Below, in pieces: positions 13,657 through 26,106 of a stretch of 64,000 bases of DNA. Source of the DNA: Amyloporia xantha (taxonomy: Eukaryota; Basidiomycota; Agaricomycetes; Polyporales; Adustoporiaceae); contig JAYKKR010000014.1 of the NCBI GenBank assembly GCA_036971615.1, forward strand, positions 186,001 to 250,000, given 5' to 3'. Made by a program: the position numbers and the translations under genes. How positions within the stretch are numbered: the stretch's first letter is position 1; the number at the start of each line of letters is the position of its first letter. A model generated the notes under the pieces. The model was not told the DNA's origin and did not search any database. It saw only the letters and a program-made list of their open reading frames with translations.

Positions 13657-16600
13657 ATGCAACCCAAAGCCGTAGAGGCACCCGCTGAAGCTGAGACCAA
13701 GGACCGCGATTATTCTGCACGGATATCAGGCGCTCTACAAAGCTCAATATTTTCTCTCGGGGACGTCTTCAAGGATACAAGGGATGGAGGAAAGGGTGTG
13801 AGATTCCCCAAAGATTTGTTGAAGGTGTTGGAGCAGAAGTTGCAGGATATCGCAATGGGCAAGGATGCCGCGTGCGTCGACCATGCTTTCATAGATATGC
13901 AGGGCATTAACAACATCAGGCAGCTACTCCGATCAGCTCACGCGGAGAACGATGGCGGTGTTCTACGGCCAGGTGAAAGACGAGAGTTTCCGGCGGCAAA
14001 TGAAGGAGAATCGCAAGATCGAGGAGCTGATCCTCATGTTTGCGACGAACGCTACTAATGTCCTCAAGAAGGAGCCATCTCTAGCAGGCGACGGCTGGAA
14101 AGTCGAGCTGAACAACCACATCGCACTCTTCATTCGTCTGCTCCGAGAATGCCTCCGCCATGTGAGCCATGTCTCACCCGAGTTGACGGCACGACTGGAC
14201 ATGTACACGGCAAAGTTGGCACCGTCACAAGCTCCAAGTGATTCCGGATACGACTCTTCATCCACATCGCGAGACCGGGACTCTGTAGTATCAACGAAAC
14301 GGGTCAGCCAGAATCTATCGGATATGCCGTTGGTCACTACCGCAGGGCGGCTGTTCAAGTTGCCAGACTCCGCTGTTCAGAAGGAAATCGAGGAGATTTC
14401 GAAGTATTGCACTGGAAAGGTATTGGACTCTTTGCTATATTGTACACCATTAGGTTAACTCTGCTGTGTCAGGCTGCGTTGACAGATCTGAAGGTAAAGG
14501 CTCGCTTGCTACGTTTCGTGGTATCATTGTGCTGATAACAGGTGATAGACATGTCTTAAGAACATAAATGCCGGTGCAACATTCCCAGGCCGCCGTGAGG
14601 ACTTCTCGAGCGAAGTAGCATGGCAGTACTGGCGGACACTGGAGACATCTCACCTCTCACAGCTCATGGTAGTTATGGTACAAATTAACCCAGAACTCGC
14701 GAAGACCACATCGTCTGATGCCTCTCCCACTGCCGCCAACGGGCGGCCAGGCTCAATGTACTCGCAAATGTCATCGCGGCCAGACTCATTCTACGCCTCG
14801 GGAACATCACGACATGCATCCATCAGCAGCAGGCACTCCCTGGTGCATACTAACAGCATCACGTCCGATGATTTTGGCACCATTGGAGAGGAGATCGAGG
14901 GTGACGAAGACATCCCCGTCGGGCACCATTTCACTTTCATACCACCGAACCCCCGCAGGTACTACAAACGACTTCTGGAATACTGTCTCGTAGCAGACCT
15001 GGAAGCAATGCTGAGTCCGACGGTGGGCGACGACGACGAGGTTTCCCTTGGGATCTTGTCGCCGCCGCACATTGAGCTCATCAATGAATGTGCACTCCGG
15101 TGGCGGATTGGCCAGCCCTACCGCGTAGCGTGCTTCCTGGATCTTGTCAGGCAGTTCTACGAACGTAATGAGGTGCCTTTGGAGTGTATCCCAGAGGCTC
15201 TGCAGAATATTCAGAAGGTGATACATGAGATCGAGCTGGACAAGTGGCCGACGCAAGATGTACGAGTCTGATTCTCAGTTCCATCCTGTTTTCTTACTGA
15301 TGTCGGTGGACGCAGCGTGACTATCTGGCACAGATCTATGGGGGCCTGTTCAGTATATTCCTCTCATCACTGTTCCACGCTATGGATGCTTTACCCAATC
15401 TGAAGCCATCCGAGATCGCGCCCTATGTACAAGTTTTGGAGACCGTACGAGACAGTGGCCTCCTAGAACAGTACGATGTGGATGTGGCCGCGCGGGTGGG
15501 CGATGTCCAGGAGCAGGTCCGCAATGTGTCGGCTCGATATTACGAACAGAAAAGCCGCGAGTTGCACGAGGCTCCAGGAGTAAACAAGGCGCTACCCTAC
15601 CTTCTCATGACAGATGAGATTGAGAAGGCCGCCAAGCTGCTCGACAAACGATTCCCTGAGCCCATTCTTGGGTACGTGTGCGTGCTCGGTGTCGGCTGTA
15701 TGTGTTCACGAGTGGGCTGATTTACATTCTCTCTCACAGCCAGTTGGACATCGTGTCGCTTGTGGTCGAAGTCCAGATCCCTCACTTCATCATGGAACTG
15801 GACGAGTCGCGAAAGAAACTCTTCGAGGACTCGATGAACGGTCCTACACCAGACGTTCCCATACAAGATATCTTTGCGCTCTACCGGCGGACGAAGATGC
15901 TGCTAGGAATGTATAAGGCGTTCTGTCCGAAGTCCGTCATTGACAGCCTCTGTCGCGATTGTAGACGACTGACAGCGCTTTAGAGGTGAAATTCAATTCG
16001 ACCTGGCCGGGTTCTTCGAGCCATATGTGCGACAATGGCTTGTGAACACCGATAACAAGACTGCACAGTGGGTCCAAGCAGTGAGTTCATGCCCGAGTCA
16101 AAGGATGTATAAAGTTGAAACTTTCGTCTTCAGGCCATTGCTGCTGACAAGGTTAATTGATTTCGGATTGTTTTCTGCTCTCTCCTAATTATTTTAACTA
16201 TTCAGTTCCAACCTGAGGGTACTGAAGGGCACAGTTCGTCAATTATCGACCTTTTCGATTCACTTCGGAGTCCTATCACTTTCCTCGAGGGACTTGAATG
16301 GGACGACGAGTACCAGGAGGCGAGATTCTTCACGAGCCTGTCTAGGGTAAGATCAATTCCGCAACTGGTCAATTGTTGAAGGCTGCTGACTGCCAAAAAC
16401 GTCAGACTATCAGCAAAGCGATCGAGATGTACTGTCGGAGCGTTGAAGAGCAGTTCATGGCGGAGATGTTTCCCCGTCCTACGGACTACCTACAACCTCA
16501 GAAGTCATCAGCGTGGCTTGAAAAGGCCAAGCAACTAGCGAACACAGGCGAAAAGAAGATCGAACCATTCACATTCCAGCCAGAATCATGCGTCAAGTTG

Positions 16601-18372
16601 AACAACGTCGAGGCCGCCCGTCGACTTCTCGACAACATGTACAACCAGATGCAAGCTGACAAGAAGATGGAGGTTCTGCAGGACGCGCCACCTGTACCAG
16701 AGAAGGCGGATCGGGCGGATCGTTTCCTGTTCACGGTTAAGATTGTGATTGCTGAAGGGCTAGTGGCTTTGGACTCTAGTCCATCATCGAAGTTGGACAC
16801 GTTCGTCACTCTCAGTGATGAGCAAGGTAATCGACTAGCCAAGACAAGGACAATATACGAGACGCTCAATCCTCGATGTGAGTATTCAAAACTGTTTCGC
16901 TTGTCTAGTTCAAACTCACTGTACACTTAGGGGAGGAGACCTTCGATATGTCAGTGGAGAAACCCCTATGGCTGATGGTCAGCGTTCGTGATCGTGCGTT
17001 AATCGGCAAACACGATACCGTTGGACGCGCTTACATTTGCCTCGACCCTCGACGATATGGCGACTTCCTTACTCATGATCAATGGATGGACCTGGATACC
17101 CAGGGCCGGATTCTGCTCCGTATCAGCATGGAGGGTGAGAAAGATGATCTGCAGTTCTACTTTGGTCGTGCCTTCCGATCACTAAAGCGGGCGGAGAGTG
17201 ACATGGTCCGCGTCTTCATTGACAAAGTTGGTTGACTCTTTCCCATGATATCTGTCATACTAACATGTACATGTCAGGTTTCTCCCTTCATTCGACAATG
17301 TCTCTCAAGAATAGTGCTGAAGACACTTATCAAGACGACTTCTGGCAGTATCGATTACAACAAGGCCTTGGGCAACGTCACTGCTCTCTTTGGTCAAGCC
17401 TTGGGGTCAAATAATTCCGAAGTCCAGATTCCATTACCTCAATCTGAAAAGCCTCGCATTAGGCCAGAGGCTTTGTCGGATGTCGAGATAGAACAAGCCA
17501 TTGTGCCGCTGTTCGATTACCTCGACGCAATCCTACCGACGTTCAACACATACCTCAGTGACTCGACGAAGGAGATGGTCATGACCAGAGTGTGGAAGGA
17601 GATCTTGAACGTCATCGAGGGACTGCTCATACCCCCTCTGTCTGATATTTCAAGCGACATGAAGCCATTGAGTGATAAGGAAGTTGATATTGTATTCAAG
17701 TGGCTGAAAGTAAGCCTGCGTCTATTTCTAGGATCATTCTTTCTTATCGTATTTCATGACAGTTCTTGCGGGACTACTTCTACGCGAGCGGAGAAGGCCC
17801 TGTGCCAATCGAATCGCTACAGAATCAGAAGTACCGAGATGTGCTATCCATCCGATTGTACTATGATTGGCATACGTGAGTCCTATTTTTAGTCTTTTGG
17901 CGTCGTCGTGCTGAGTGGACCACGTCTTTCAGCGATGCTCTGATGGAGGAGTGCGTGCGCATGATGCAGCAGAGTCTCCGCGCTTCACCAGCGCTAAAGA
18001 AGCGGGCAAAGAGTGTGTACCAGCAGCGCAACCTAGGCACGATCAAGAACCGCAAGAAGGAGAAGCAGCAGGAGAAGGAGGTCAACAATGGCGAGACGAT
18101 CCTGCGAATCCTCCGGATGCGGTGCGTTTACGTTATTCGTGCGCGTCCAGAATGCCCAGCTGATCTTTTGTTGTGCTTTTATCTCGCCCAGGCCCGGAAC
18201 ATCGGACTTCATTGCTCAGCAACTGCACGCGATGACGAGCATGCAGGCCGAGCGTGAGGCGCGCGAACAGGAACAGCAGAAGCGGAAACTGCAACGGCCA
18301 CGGCAAGGACAACAGCAATCCGTGTCCGCGATACCGCCTGTTCCGCCCCTCCCTCCCAAGACTGCAGCGTAG
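13657..18372 (+). CDS. Munc13-like protein with MUN (MHD1/MHD2) and C2 domains
   Basis: Fungal relative of Munc13/UNC-13 (S. pombe Git1/Ync13 class), a family that acts at the plasma membrane in vesicle tethering and priming and in septum or cell-wall exocytosis. An intron at 13872-13923 (52 nt, GTGCGT...CAG) joins GKDAA to YSDQLTRRTMAVFYGQVKD. A helical N-terminal half follows, with a Ser/Thr-rich insert near 14240-14300. The MHD1-like region lies about 15.3-16.1 kb. A C2 domain lies about 16.72-17.2 kb (FLFTVKIVIAEGLVALDS, TLNPRWEETF, VSVRDRALIGKHD). An MHD2-like helical block occupies 17.27-18.1 kb, and the tail is coiled-coil/Gln-rich, ending PPVPPLPPKTAA. The C2 between the two MHD halves is the usual order. 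Roughly 1,250 residues by estimate. About a dozen short introns were noted and not all were fixed. Confidence 0.82.
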
Positions 18373-18902
18373 ACAGTTAATGTTGAGACATGAGAGATAA
18401 TTGTTGAACTCTATATCCTGGGACAGATACCTTGCATAGTATACCATCGCCGCTCTTTTTCGTGTTAATAGTGCTACTACATTTCTCTGCTCATGTGCTG
18501 TCGTAGTTTCTCAATGGGATCGGCTGTTCGTTCGTACTGAAGTTGTTGTCTGATCATGGCATGATGCACGATGATAGAATAGATTGGTATCAGAAGCAAG
18601 AACAACATGGGTGTTTTTACGAGGGACACTAAATTAGAGGAGGCGTCATATAATCCAAGATCCTAAGTGGTATGCAGTTAATACAGTGCTAACGTAGTAT
18701 CAATAGGGAATATTAAATAGTAGCGATACAAGTGGTGGTGGGTAACGTCCGTTGAGCAATTCAAACGACGATATTCGCCCGCAACGTATCGACAGCAAAA
18801 GGCGGTACTTATGGGAGGCCACCCCGGTCCCGGCATCAACGAGCGCCTGCATTCGGGGATATTAGGGCACCCTGACGGGACGCGATGATAGAAGAGAGGC
18901 GA
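18373..18902. other. Convergent 3' intergenic region
   Basis: Spacer between the plus-strand Munc13-like gene and the minus-strand gene at 18903-19565. Both 3' UTRs should lie here. No open frame or repeat of note. Confidence 0.5.
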
Positions 18903-19565
18903 CTAGAGACATAGCGCGCTCTCGTCTTCTTCGGAGATCGAGGAGAGGGACGAGTGCCGTGACCGTGGCAGCATGCGCGCTGACCGCTGGCGCCGTAACG
19001 AAGGCGACGAGATCTGATGGGCGGGTGGCTGGGTATGGGAGGGCGATGGGATATACGAATCGAGGCGGGGAGCCGAGCCCGAGCGCGGGGAGGCGGTGTA
19101 GATGATGTACGGCTCGTCGGAGGATGGCTCGTCCGGGGTATACTGTGGGCTCGCCACGTCGTCGAGGTCGTCCACTGCGTCTGCAGCAGCCAAAATATCA
19201 ACCCATGAGTGGGTAATGTGCGCAAGCGCCTGAGAGAGGACATATCGTGAGCCAGACCCGGAGTAGTGGCGCGGATGGCTGCGACGTACCCTTGCATCTA
19301 CACCTGCGGTGTGGTCAATCCATTCTGCGATCCTGCGCGTCCACTCCCTCCTGCGTAGGAATTCGACACGCTCGCGCCTTTGGGCCAAGCTCTCTACGAA
19401 CTTCTGCTGTCTCTCTGATGAGCTGTAGAGCGGTGATTGGAGGACGTCGGTATTGGGCGACGAGACAGGCCACGGCAAGGAAGAGTCTGTCTTGGGGAAC
19501 GAGTTCTTCGAAGTTGAGCCTGCATATGAGTACTGGGAAAGCGAAGCCATACTATCGGAGAGCAA
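18903..19565 (-). CDS. Small serine-rich protein, unidentified
   Basis: ATG at 19565 opens MLSDSMASLSQYSYAGSTSK. A GTACGT...CTCTCTCAG intron at 19230-19289 (60 nt, a multiple of three) can be removed without frame change, so the product is 200 residues spliced or 220 unspliced. Splicing is favoured because both ends fit consensus and the length is typical. The N-terminal half has an arginine-rich helix (RRERVEFLRRREWTRRIAEW); the C-terminal half is Ser/Pro-rich and disordered, ending SSISEEDESALCL. No domain or signal peptide is recognised and I do not assign a function. Confidence 0.5.
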   Translation of the reverse strand: MLSDSMASLSQYSYAGSTSKNSFPKTDSSLPWPVSSPNTDVLQSPLYSSSERQQKFVESLAQRRERVEFLRRREWTRRIAEWIDHTAGVDARVRRSHPRHYSGSGSRYVLSQALAHITHSWVDILAAADAVDDLDDVASPQYTPDEPSSDEPYIIYTASPRSGSAPRLDSYIPSPSHTQPPAHQISSPSLRRQRSARMLPRSRHSSLSSISEEDESALCL

Positions 19566-21094
19566 TGCGAGAAATCAAAGACAAGAGACGGAGAACCTGG
19601 TGGTCGTACAGCAAGACACGCAGCGATGGGGACGCTGCGTGCGACGCCCATCGCACTGCGCCAATTTATACCGTTCCCCATTGGAATCGGATGATCTTTG
19701 AGTCACAAGTCCACGCAATGGTGACGGCATGCGATAGACGCACGCCTAAACCTGCTGGTTGCTGACGCGGGCCTCGACCTGACACGGTAGTGGACGGGTC
19801 GAGATTGGTCACCTCCCCCATCGCCACGAATGTCCGAGATACACCGCGAGATGCGGACGCCTGACTGGGCGGTCCCGCGCGGGACTGTCCTGCTGCCGCA
19901 CAGTAAAGCCGCTGACCAATCAGGAACCCGCAGCGGCATCACGTGCTCACCGACCGACGAGTCCCGTCCCACTAAGCGCTCGCCCGCCCGCTGCGCTCGG
20001 GATAGCCTGGTTCTGCAGTATGGATCTCCAAAGAAAATACACTGACCGCTGTCCACCTCAGGTTGCAAGATTGCGCTCTCCTACGCATTTGTATCTCTAT
20101 ATCCGTTGCAGGGTCGGACATTTTGTCATTGTAAAGAAACAACCTGTCCGCCTCCTGAAACGCACGTTTCGTCAGGGACGCTAGCGCTAGCGGGTCGCTC
20201 CTGTCGCCGACTTTGATGCACCGCCCCTGCCATCTGGGCTTCAATGGTAACCGCCTGATTTGGACAGAGTCGCGACCCGAGGACGGCTTCTGCATAAGTT
20301 TAGCATAAGGAGTCACGACAATAGCGACGGATGCCTCATTGACAATTACTCACAGCCTATCACCGCGGGCTAGATGAGATGTTCGACGGGCGGACATCTC
20401 TCAGACATTTACCGATAGGGAAGTCATTTTCTGACTACAGACTTTTGGTGTTTTCGGAATTTGAACATCCTGAAGAACGGCCTCTGATTGGCCAGCCAGC
20501 CTATGTTCGGACCCAGAATCAATAGATTGTCCTCCTTTGGTTAATGTTATCAGCGACGGAAAATGTCCGGAAGGAGTTCAGCTCTCGAACAACAGATTTC
20601 GACCGCGGTGTATCCTGCTTCGGGTCCGACACCCCTATGTCCCGTGCGTGCTTGCCTTACAGCGCTGTTCGATCCCAAACGAATCATATAACGGCTTTGC
20701 AAATGCGTCCGGGTAGCGCTGCTACCGGCAAGCCCATCGTTAGTACGTACCGACCAGACACAGCGAAACCTCAACCTCAAGGGAAATTAGCGCATATATC
20801 AGCATATACATACCTAGACACCCATAAAAACTACGTATACCTGCCATCCCTTCATTGTCAAGGCCGCCAGCGTAGGTCAGCCTCGTTACGGTCCTACTAG
20901 TCACCGGTCCCTGCATGTCACCGGCAAGTATTATCACCTTTCTCCCCAGATTGGTGATTGTCGTATACTTGTCCGCGAGCGGTTATGATTGAGAGTTACA
21001 GCCGATGGAACTTCGCACTCAAGGTGGGTCCAGTTTCCGAGTCGACTTGACTGTCGACCAAGGAGACCAGACTAAGAAACGCGGTCACGCTCAG
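19566..21094. other. Intergenic, no gene seen
   Basis: Upstream of the minus-strand gene at 19565. It contains ACCAATCAG (CCAAT box) near 19914 and many short open frames on both strands without domain signal. Nothing else supported. Confidence 0.4.
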
Positions 21095-21102
21095 ATCACA
21101 CG

Positions 21103-21600
21103 AGGACCCCGGCGAATCCCCCAAGAGCCTTGATCCCATTTGGTCCGAAAATCGGCCAAAATTTCGAAAATGTTCGATCCAAAAGGCCGAATTTGGGGGG
21201 CGTAAGTCGAAATGTTCGGTGCCATAACGGTCTGAAATGTACCCCTCAGCCCGCATGTCCAATCCTATCAGGGCCGAAATCCGGCCAGTCCTGGCGCGGA
21301 ATTGGACAGGCCGGTCGAGCCGACAGGCATCTCCTCAGACGCCTCTTCGGTCCCCTGCCGAATGCTCTTCCGTGATCCAGATGGCGTGCAGACAGCGCCG
21401 AACAATTCCAGCACCGCCCGATGAGCAGATCGGCCTTTTTTGCGAGGCTTTAGCGATTTTAAGAGGTTCGATCCCATTTGGGGCCGAAATTAGGCCTTTT
21501 GCCGCAAGGTTATGTGCCCAAAGTCCGAATTGGGCGTCGGGTGAGGTCCGAATGAAGGACGATTTGGGATCGAGGCTCTTGGGGGATTCGCCGGGGTCCT
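21103..21600. mobile_element. hAT-like MITE, copy 1 (498 bp)
   Basis: Terminal inverted repeats of at least 27 identical bases start AGGACCCCGGCGAATCCCCC at 21103 and are mirrored up to 21600. The 8-bp sequence ATCACACG flanks both ends (21095-21102 and 21601-21608), a perfect target-site duplication. Eight-bp duplications are the hallmark of the hAT superfamily, though P- and Merlin-type elements can also give 8-9 bp. No transposase frame is present, so it is non-autonomous. The interior repeats short motifs such as GGTCCGAA and TTCGGAC. A second family member lies at 42282-42701. Confidence 0.85.
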
Positions 21601-21608
21601 ATCACACG

Positions 21609-22490
21609 ACCCGCGAACACACATGTACTCTCCAATGTCCATCGTCTTCTGCATTCATACGATTGAAACCTGTCTGTCACCGTTTCATAACATCGCCCAC
21701 ATTCGCAAGATCGCTGAGCGCTGCAGAATGACCAAGCGTCCAATAGCGGCATATTATCCAAGAAGTATCCGGTGAGTTCATGGGCAAAGTCCATCCAGAC
21801 CTTGCGATTTGCAAATGCAGGTGCGCTTTCCGTGCGGCATTATCTAGAGTCTGGAAAACAAGTGTCCTCTGGCGTTATGTCAATACAGTGATCGCCTGCG
21901 GCCGCAGACGACAGATATAACAAGGACAAGTAGTTTCGCTTTCAGTGCACACGGAATCGGGCTGAAAGCAGAGGCCCGGTGCAAGTATTTCTAGGCCCCT
22001 CTGCAGACCTCTGTATAACGCTCCGGACACTTCCTGTTCAGTGCACCCTGGTCAATTAGATCACTTTCCTTGTCCCAAATGACCTGTCATTTGGTTATCA
22101 ATTCATGTACAGTGTGTGGTGCTGACAAATCAGCTCCACCCATTGGAACCTAAACGTTTATCCGATCATGTGCCTACTCTCCATTCCGTATTGCAGGTGT
22201 TGCTGGAGGGTCCACATAATTTATTGCAGGTTTATTTTGTTATATTGGGCTTCAGTCAGTGTGCTGTCGACTTGTGTATTTTTTTCTTGTCTTTCGCATT
22301 TTAGTTTATCGTGTGAGAGACAGTATTGCACATTAATCACGTGGATTGCAATCGAGCTCACGTGCAATCTCACGTGCAAGACGCGTCGCGAGCGAGCCTT
22401 TGAGCTTCTGCTTGGACTCGTCGCTTTGTGGTCTTGGACTCGTCTACCACTCTCGAGATTCGCCTCAGGTCGCCTAAGTACTTCACTCCC
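21609..22490. other. Spacer between MITE and SAP-like pseudogene
   Basis: No coding signal. It contains the CACGTG cluster listed separately. Confidence 0.4.
22338..22376. promoter_or_regulatory. Cluster of three CACGTG boxes
   Basis: CACGTG occurs at 22338-22343, 22359-22364 and 22371-22376, three perfect palindromic E-boxes within 39 bp, about 115 bp upstream of the SAP-like pseudogene ATG. The site is the class bound by bHLH factors. Whether it is used is unknown. Confidence 0.35.
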
Positions 22491-22856
22491 ATGGCTGAGA
22501 ACTCTACAATTGCATCATTTTTCTTTGTGGATCACTCTAGGCTAATTGTATCTCAGCTAAAGGCTCTGTGCAAGGAGCGTAAAATTATGTGATATTCTAA
22601 GCCTGGTAAAAATGCTCTCATCAATAAATTTTCACCTGTGGAAAGCTTCGCAAGTCTTGATGACTGTGCAGCTCTGGAGTCCTTTGCATGGTGGGGCTCC
22701 CGCATGAAGTGCAGACAGTACAATCCTTGGCGCTCTCTTGACAACTCAGACTCAGTCGTGCAATATTGTTTCCAAAGAGTCATCCATGCTTACATCACCT
22801 GGATCTGTGCGATGTGCATGTTTGTCGACGATGAGGAGGAAGATTACAACGAGTAG
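22491..22856 (+). pseudogene. SAP-like mini-protein gene, broken by one stop
   Basis: From ATG 22491 the frame reads LKALCKERKIM, a stop (TGA, 22590-22592), then YSKPGKNALINKF, and stays open to TAG 22854-22856 with an acidic end (VDDEEEDYNE). The LKxLCKERK...YSKxGKNALI pattern resembles the helix-turn-helix of SAP DNA-binding domains. About 120 codons are open apart from the single stop, suggesting a recent nonsense change (possibly CGA to TGA). SAP is suggested by motif only. It could instead be a short gene using a downstream start. Confidence 0.4.
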
Positions 22857-22975
22857 TAGACCTCAGACTACTCTCACCTGTACTTCTGTCTCGCTTCCTC
22901 GTTGCAATGATCTAACAATGGGCAGTACTGAGTAGACCTTGGGATACTCTCACCAGTACTTTCTTCTCACCTAAT
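22851..22975. repeat. Imperfect direct duplication, ~79-bp period
   Basis: Two similar segments begin GAGTAGTAGACCT at 22851 and GAGTAGACCTTGG at 22930. Each is followed by TACTCTCACC and GTACTT. It directly follows the SAP-like frame. Confidence 0.5.
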
Positions 22976-23285
22976 TTTTTGGTCTCCATTTATTGTCCGT
23001 GAGGGCACCACCCTATGTAGACAGTAGGTATGGGATTGTCTACGAAGTATCTGTAGAATTGTCATGGCGAACTCGCCTACTTATTACAATCCAATCCTAT
23101 TCATAGAGAACACTGCTAGGGTTGCTTCCTCGTGTGAGCACTGTCAGAGTGTGTTCATGCTCGTAGGTCATTTGGTAACGGGCGTGCGGAGCATCGCCAT
23201 CTCTGCACAAGTAAGTAATTCAGAAAGGCGCTCGGACTGGGTGAAGTATTACATACGATCATGTGACCGCATCACGCGCCTGTCA

Positions 23286-24449
23286 CACTGGGGACATGTC
23301 CCTGTGATACCAGCGGTAACATCCGGGTATCATTGTGGACAGTGTCAAAATAAGACCACATAGATGCGGATGGTTTCATACGAGACAAAACTTGATAACA
23401 GTCCAAATTGGACCAAAATATGACTGATGTGATATAGTGAGCCATTATTGTGAACCACATTCTTTGTGTGAGGGTAATGTGCCTACAGATCAAAAGCTGG
23501 ACTCATTCTGGTATCATTTTGAATGTGATCACAATGTGTCTCATTGCCACATTGTGAGATAACTTTGTTCTCAAAGTAAATATGACTATCATAGAGATGA
23601 ACATGTTTCTGCTGGATTTAATTTGATATCATAGCAACCACATTCAAAATGATTTCAGCATGTAATTGTCTATGAGACTAATGGATTCATGTGTAGAACA
23701 TTGTGAACAAATAATGTATGAGAACACAATGGGCTTAGTATATGCCCATGGATGTGACCATTGGCTACTTTGTGGCCTCACAGGTTGGGAATATAAAATG
23801 AAGCTTGAATAAGACTCGAGGCCACACAAGGGTCATATTATGAAATCATCAAAACTATTTTTTGAATGATCACAGTATTTGATCAAGATGATACCAGTGT
23901 GATATCATCAGTATCATGAGAAGATCATTGAATATCTGGATCAGGATGTTATTCAGGTGTAAATGTCAGCACCATGGTGATATCTGCTGTGGACACCTTC
24001 AAAACATAATGCAATTGATGACAATATAAAACATTCACCAAGAAAATGAAGGCAACCAATGATATAACATGGATTGAGATAGAAAGGGTCTAAAGCCAAG
24101 AAAATCAAGGCAATCAATAATAGAAGATTGATTGACAAATAAAGAATCTATAATCAAAGGTATCAAAGCAATAATATTGATTGAGGAAGAGAATTTACAA
24201 TTAAATCAATATTATTTCTTTGATTACTTTGATTATAAATTCTCTCTTTGTCAATCAATATCATCTCATTGATTAGTTTGATTTTCTTGTCTTTCTCAAT
24301 CAATATTATTCAATTGATTCCTTTGATTATAAACTCTCTTCCTAAGCCAATATTATTGCTTTGATTATAAATTCTCTTCCTCAGTCAGTGTTATTGCTTT
24401 GATTTTCTTCTCTTTCTCAATCAATATTATTGCTTTGATTACTTTGATT
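23286..24449 (+). repeat. Left arm of foldback element
   Basis: Inverted copy of 24943-26106. The first 66 bases compared exactly and every long stretch checked (including three 61-74-codon frames) were identical. Confidence 0.85.
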
Positions 24450-25215
24450 TTTTAATTTTCTCAACCAATATTATTCCAGTGATTGACTACAATTTTGTCC
24501 TTCTAAATCAATATTATTCCATTGATTACTTGAGAAGGAAAGAACTTGTAATCAAAGTGATCAAAGCATTTACAATCAAAGCAATCAAAGGGGTAATATT
24601 GATTGAGAAAGAAAGAATTTGTAATCAAAGTGATCAAAGCGATAGTATTGGTTTGGGAAGAGAGCTTATAATCAAGTTAATCAATGGAATAATATTGATT
24701 GAGGAAGAGAACTTACAATCAGGGTGATCAACGGAATAATATTGGTTTAGGAAGAGGGATGACAATCAAAGTAATCAATGGAATAATATTGATTGAGAAA
24801 GAGAAGAAAATCAGAGCAACAATATTGATTGAGGAAGAGTATTTACAATCAAAGGAATCAAAGAAATAATATTGATTGAGAAAGAAACAATTTATAATCA
24901 AAGTGACCAAAGCAATAATATTGGTTTAGGAAGAGGAATTACAATCAAAGTAATCAAAGCAATAATATTGATTGAGAAAGAGAAGAAAATCAAAGCAATA
25001 ACACTGACTGAGGAAGAGAATTTATAATCAAAGCAATAATATTGGCTTAGGAAGAGAGTTTATAATCAAAGGAATCAATTGAATAATATTGATTGAGAAA
25101 GACAAGAAAATCAAACTAATCAATGAGATGATATTGATTGACAAAGAGAGAATTTATAATCAAAGTAATCAAAGAAATAATATTGATTTAATTGTAAATT
25201 CTCTTCCTCAATCAA
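24170..25215. repeat. AT-rich minisatellite in the foldback core
   Basis: About twenty imperfect units of ~45 bp built around AATATTGATTGAGAAAGAG and ATAATCAAAGTAATCAAAG. On the left of the centre the units are reverse-complemented, on the right forward. They fill the loop and the inner ends of both arms. Confidence 0.75.
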
Positions 25216-26106
25216 TATTATTGCTTTGATACCTTTGATTATAGATTCTTTATTTGTCAATCAATCTTCTATTATTGATTGCCTTGATTTTCTTGGCTTT
25301 AGACCCTTTCTATCTCAATCCATGTTATATCATTGGTTGCCTTCATTTTCTTGGTGAATGTTTTATATTGTCATCAATTGCATTATGTTTTGAAGGTGTC
25401 CACAGCAGATATCACCATGGTGCTGACATTTACACCTGAATAACATCCTGATCCAGATATTCAATGATCTTCTCATGATACTGATGATATCACACTGGTA
25501 TCATCTTGATCAAATACTGTGATCATTCAAAAAATAGTTTTGATGATTTCATAATATGACCCTTGTGTGGCCTCGAGTCTTATTCAAGCTTCATTTTATA
25601 TTCCCAACCTGTGAGGCCACAAAGTAGCCAATGGTCACATCCATGGGCATATACTAAGCCCATTGTGTTCTCATACATTATTTGTTCACAATGTTCTACA
25701 CATGAATCCATTAGTCTCATAGACAATTACATGCTGAAATCATTTTGAATGTGGTTGCTATGATATCAAATTAAATCCAGCAGAAACATGTTCATCTCTA
25801 TGATAGTCATATTTACTTTGAGAACAAAGTTATCTCACAATGTGGCAATGAGACACATTGTGATCACATTCAAAATGATACCAGAATGAGTCCAGCTTTT
25901 GATCTGTAGGCACATTACCCTCACACAAAGAATGTGGTTCACAATAATGGCTCACTATATCACATCAGTCATATTTTGGTCCAATTTGGACTGTTATCAA
26001 GTTTTGTCTCGTATGAAACCATCCGCATCTATGTGGTCTTATTTTGACACTGTCCACAATGATACCCGGATGTTACCGCTGGTATCACAGGGACATGTCC
26101 CCAGTG
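24943..26106 (-). repeat. Right arm of foldback element
   Basis: Reverse complement of 23286-24449. Homology stops where the left arm reads CTTTGATTTTTT and the mirrored right arm reads CTTTGATTGTAA. Confidence 0.85.

Larger units (their letters stand above)
23286..26106. mobile_element. CACTA-like foldback element with 1,164-bp inverted arms
   Basis: A 2,821-bp unit whose two ends mirror each other (left position plus right position = 49392 throughout the arms, so no indels). It starts CACTGGGGACATGTCCC and ends with the reverse complement. TCA lies immediately outside both ends (23283-23285, 26107-26109), a 3-bp target duplication. CACTA/CACTG ends with a 3-bp duplication are the EnSpm/CACTA signature. 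Arms run 23286-24449 and 24943-26106, around a 493-bp loop. Open frames in the arms are mirror copies with no transposase motif, so it is non-autonomous. The superfamily call rests only on termini and duplication length. Confidence 0.8.

Noticed and set aside
13872..13923. Reading through ACVDHAFIDMQGINNIRQ as protein
   Set aside because: It is better explained as a 52-nt intron; removing it restores the frame into the conserved KENRKIEELILMF segment.
21462..21474. GGTTCGATCC resembling a tRNA T-loop
   Set aside because: It is an internal MITE repeat; no acceptor stem, anticodon arm or D-loop around it. No tRNA or rRNA gene was found in the window.
24170..25215. Regular repeats that might suggest a CRISPR array
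   Set aside because: Units adjoin without unique spacers, are imperfect, mirror-symmetric about the element centre, and the genome is eukaryotic.
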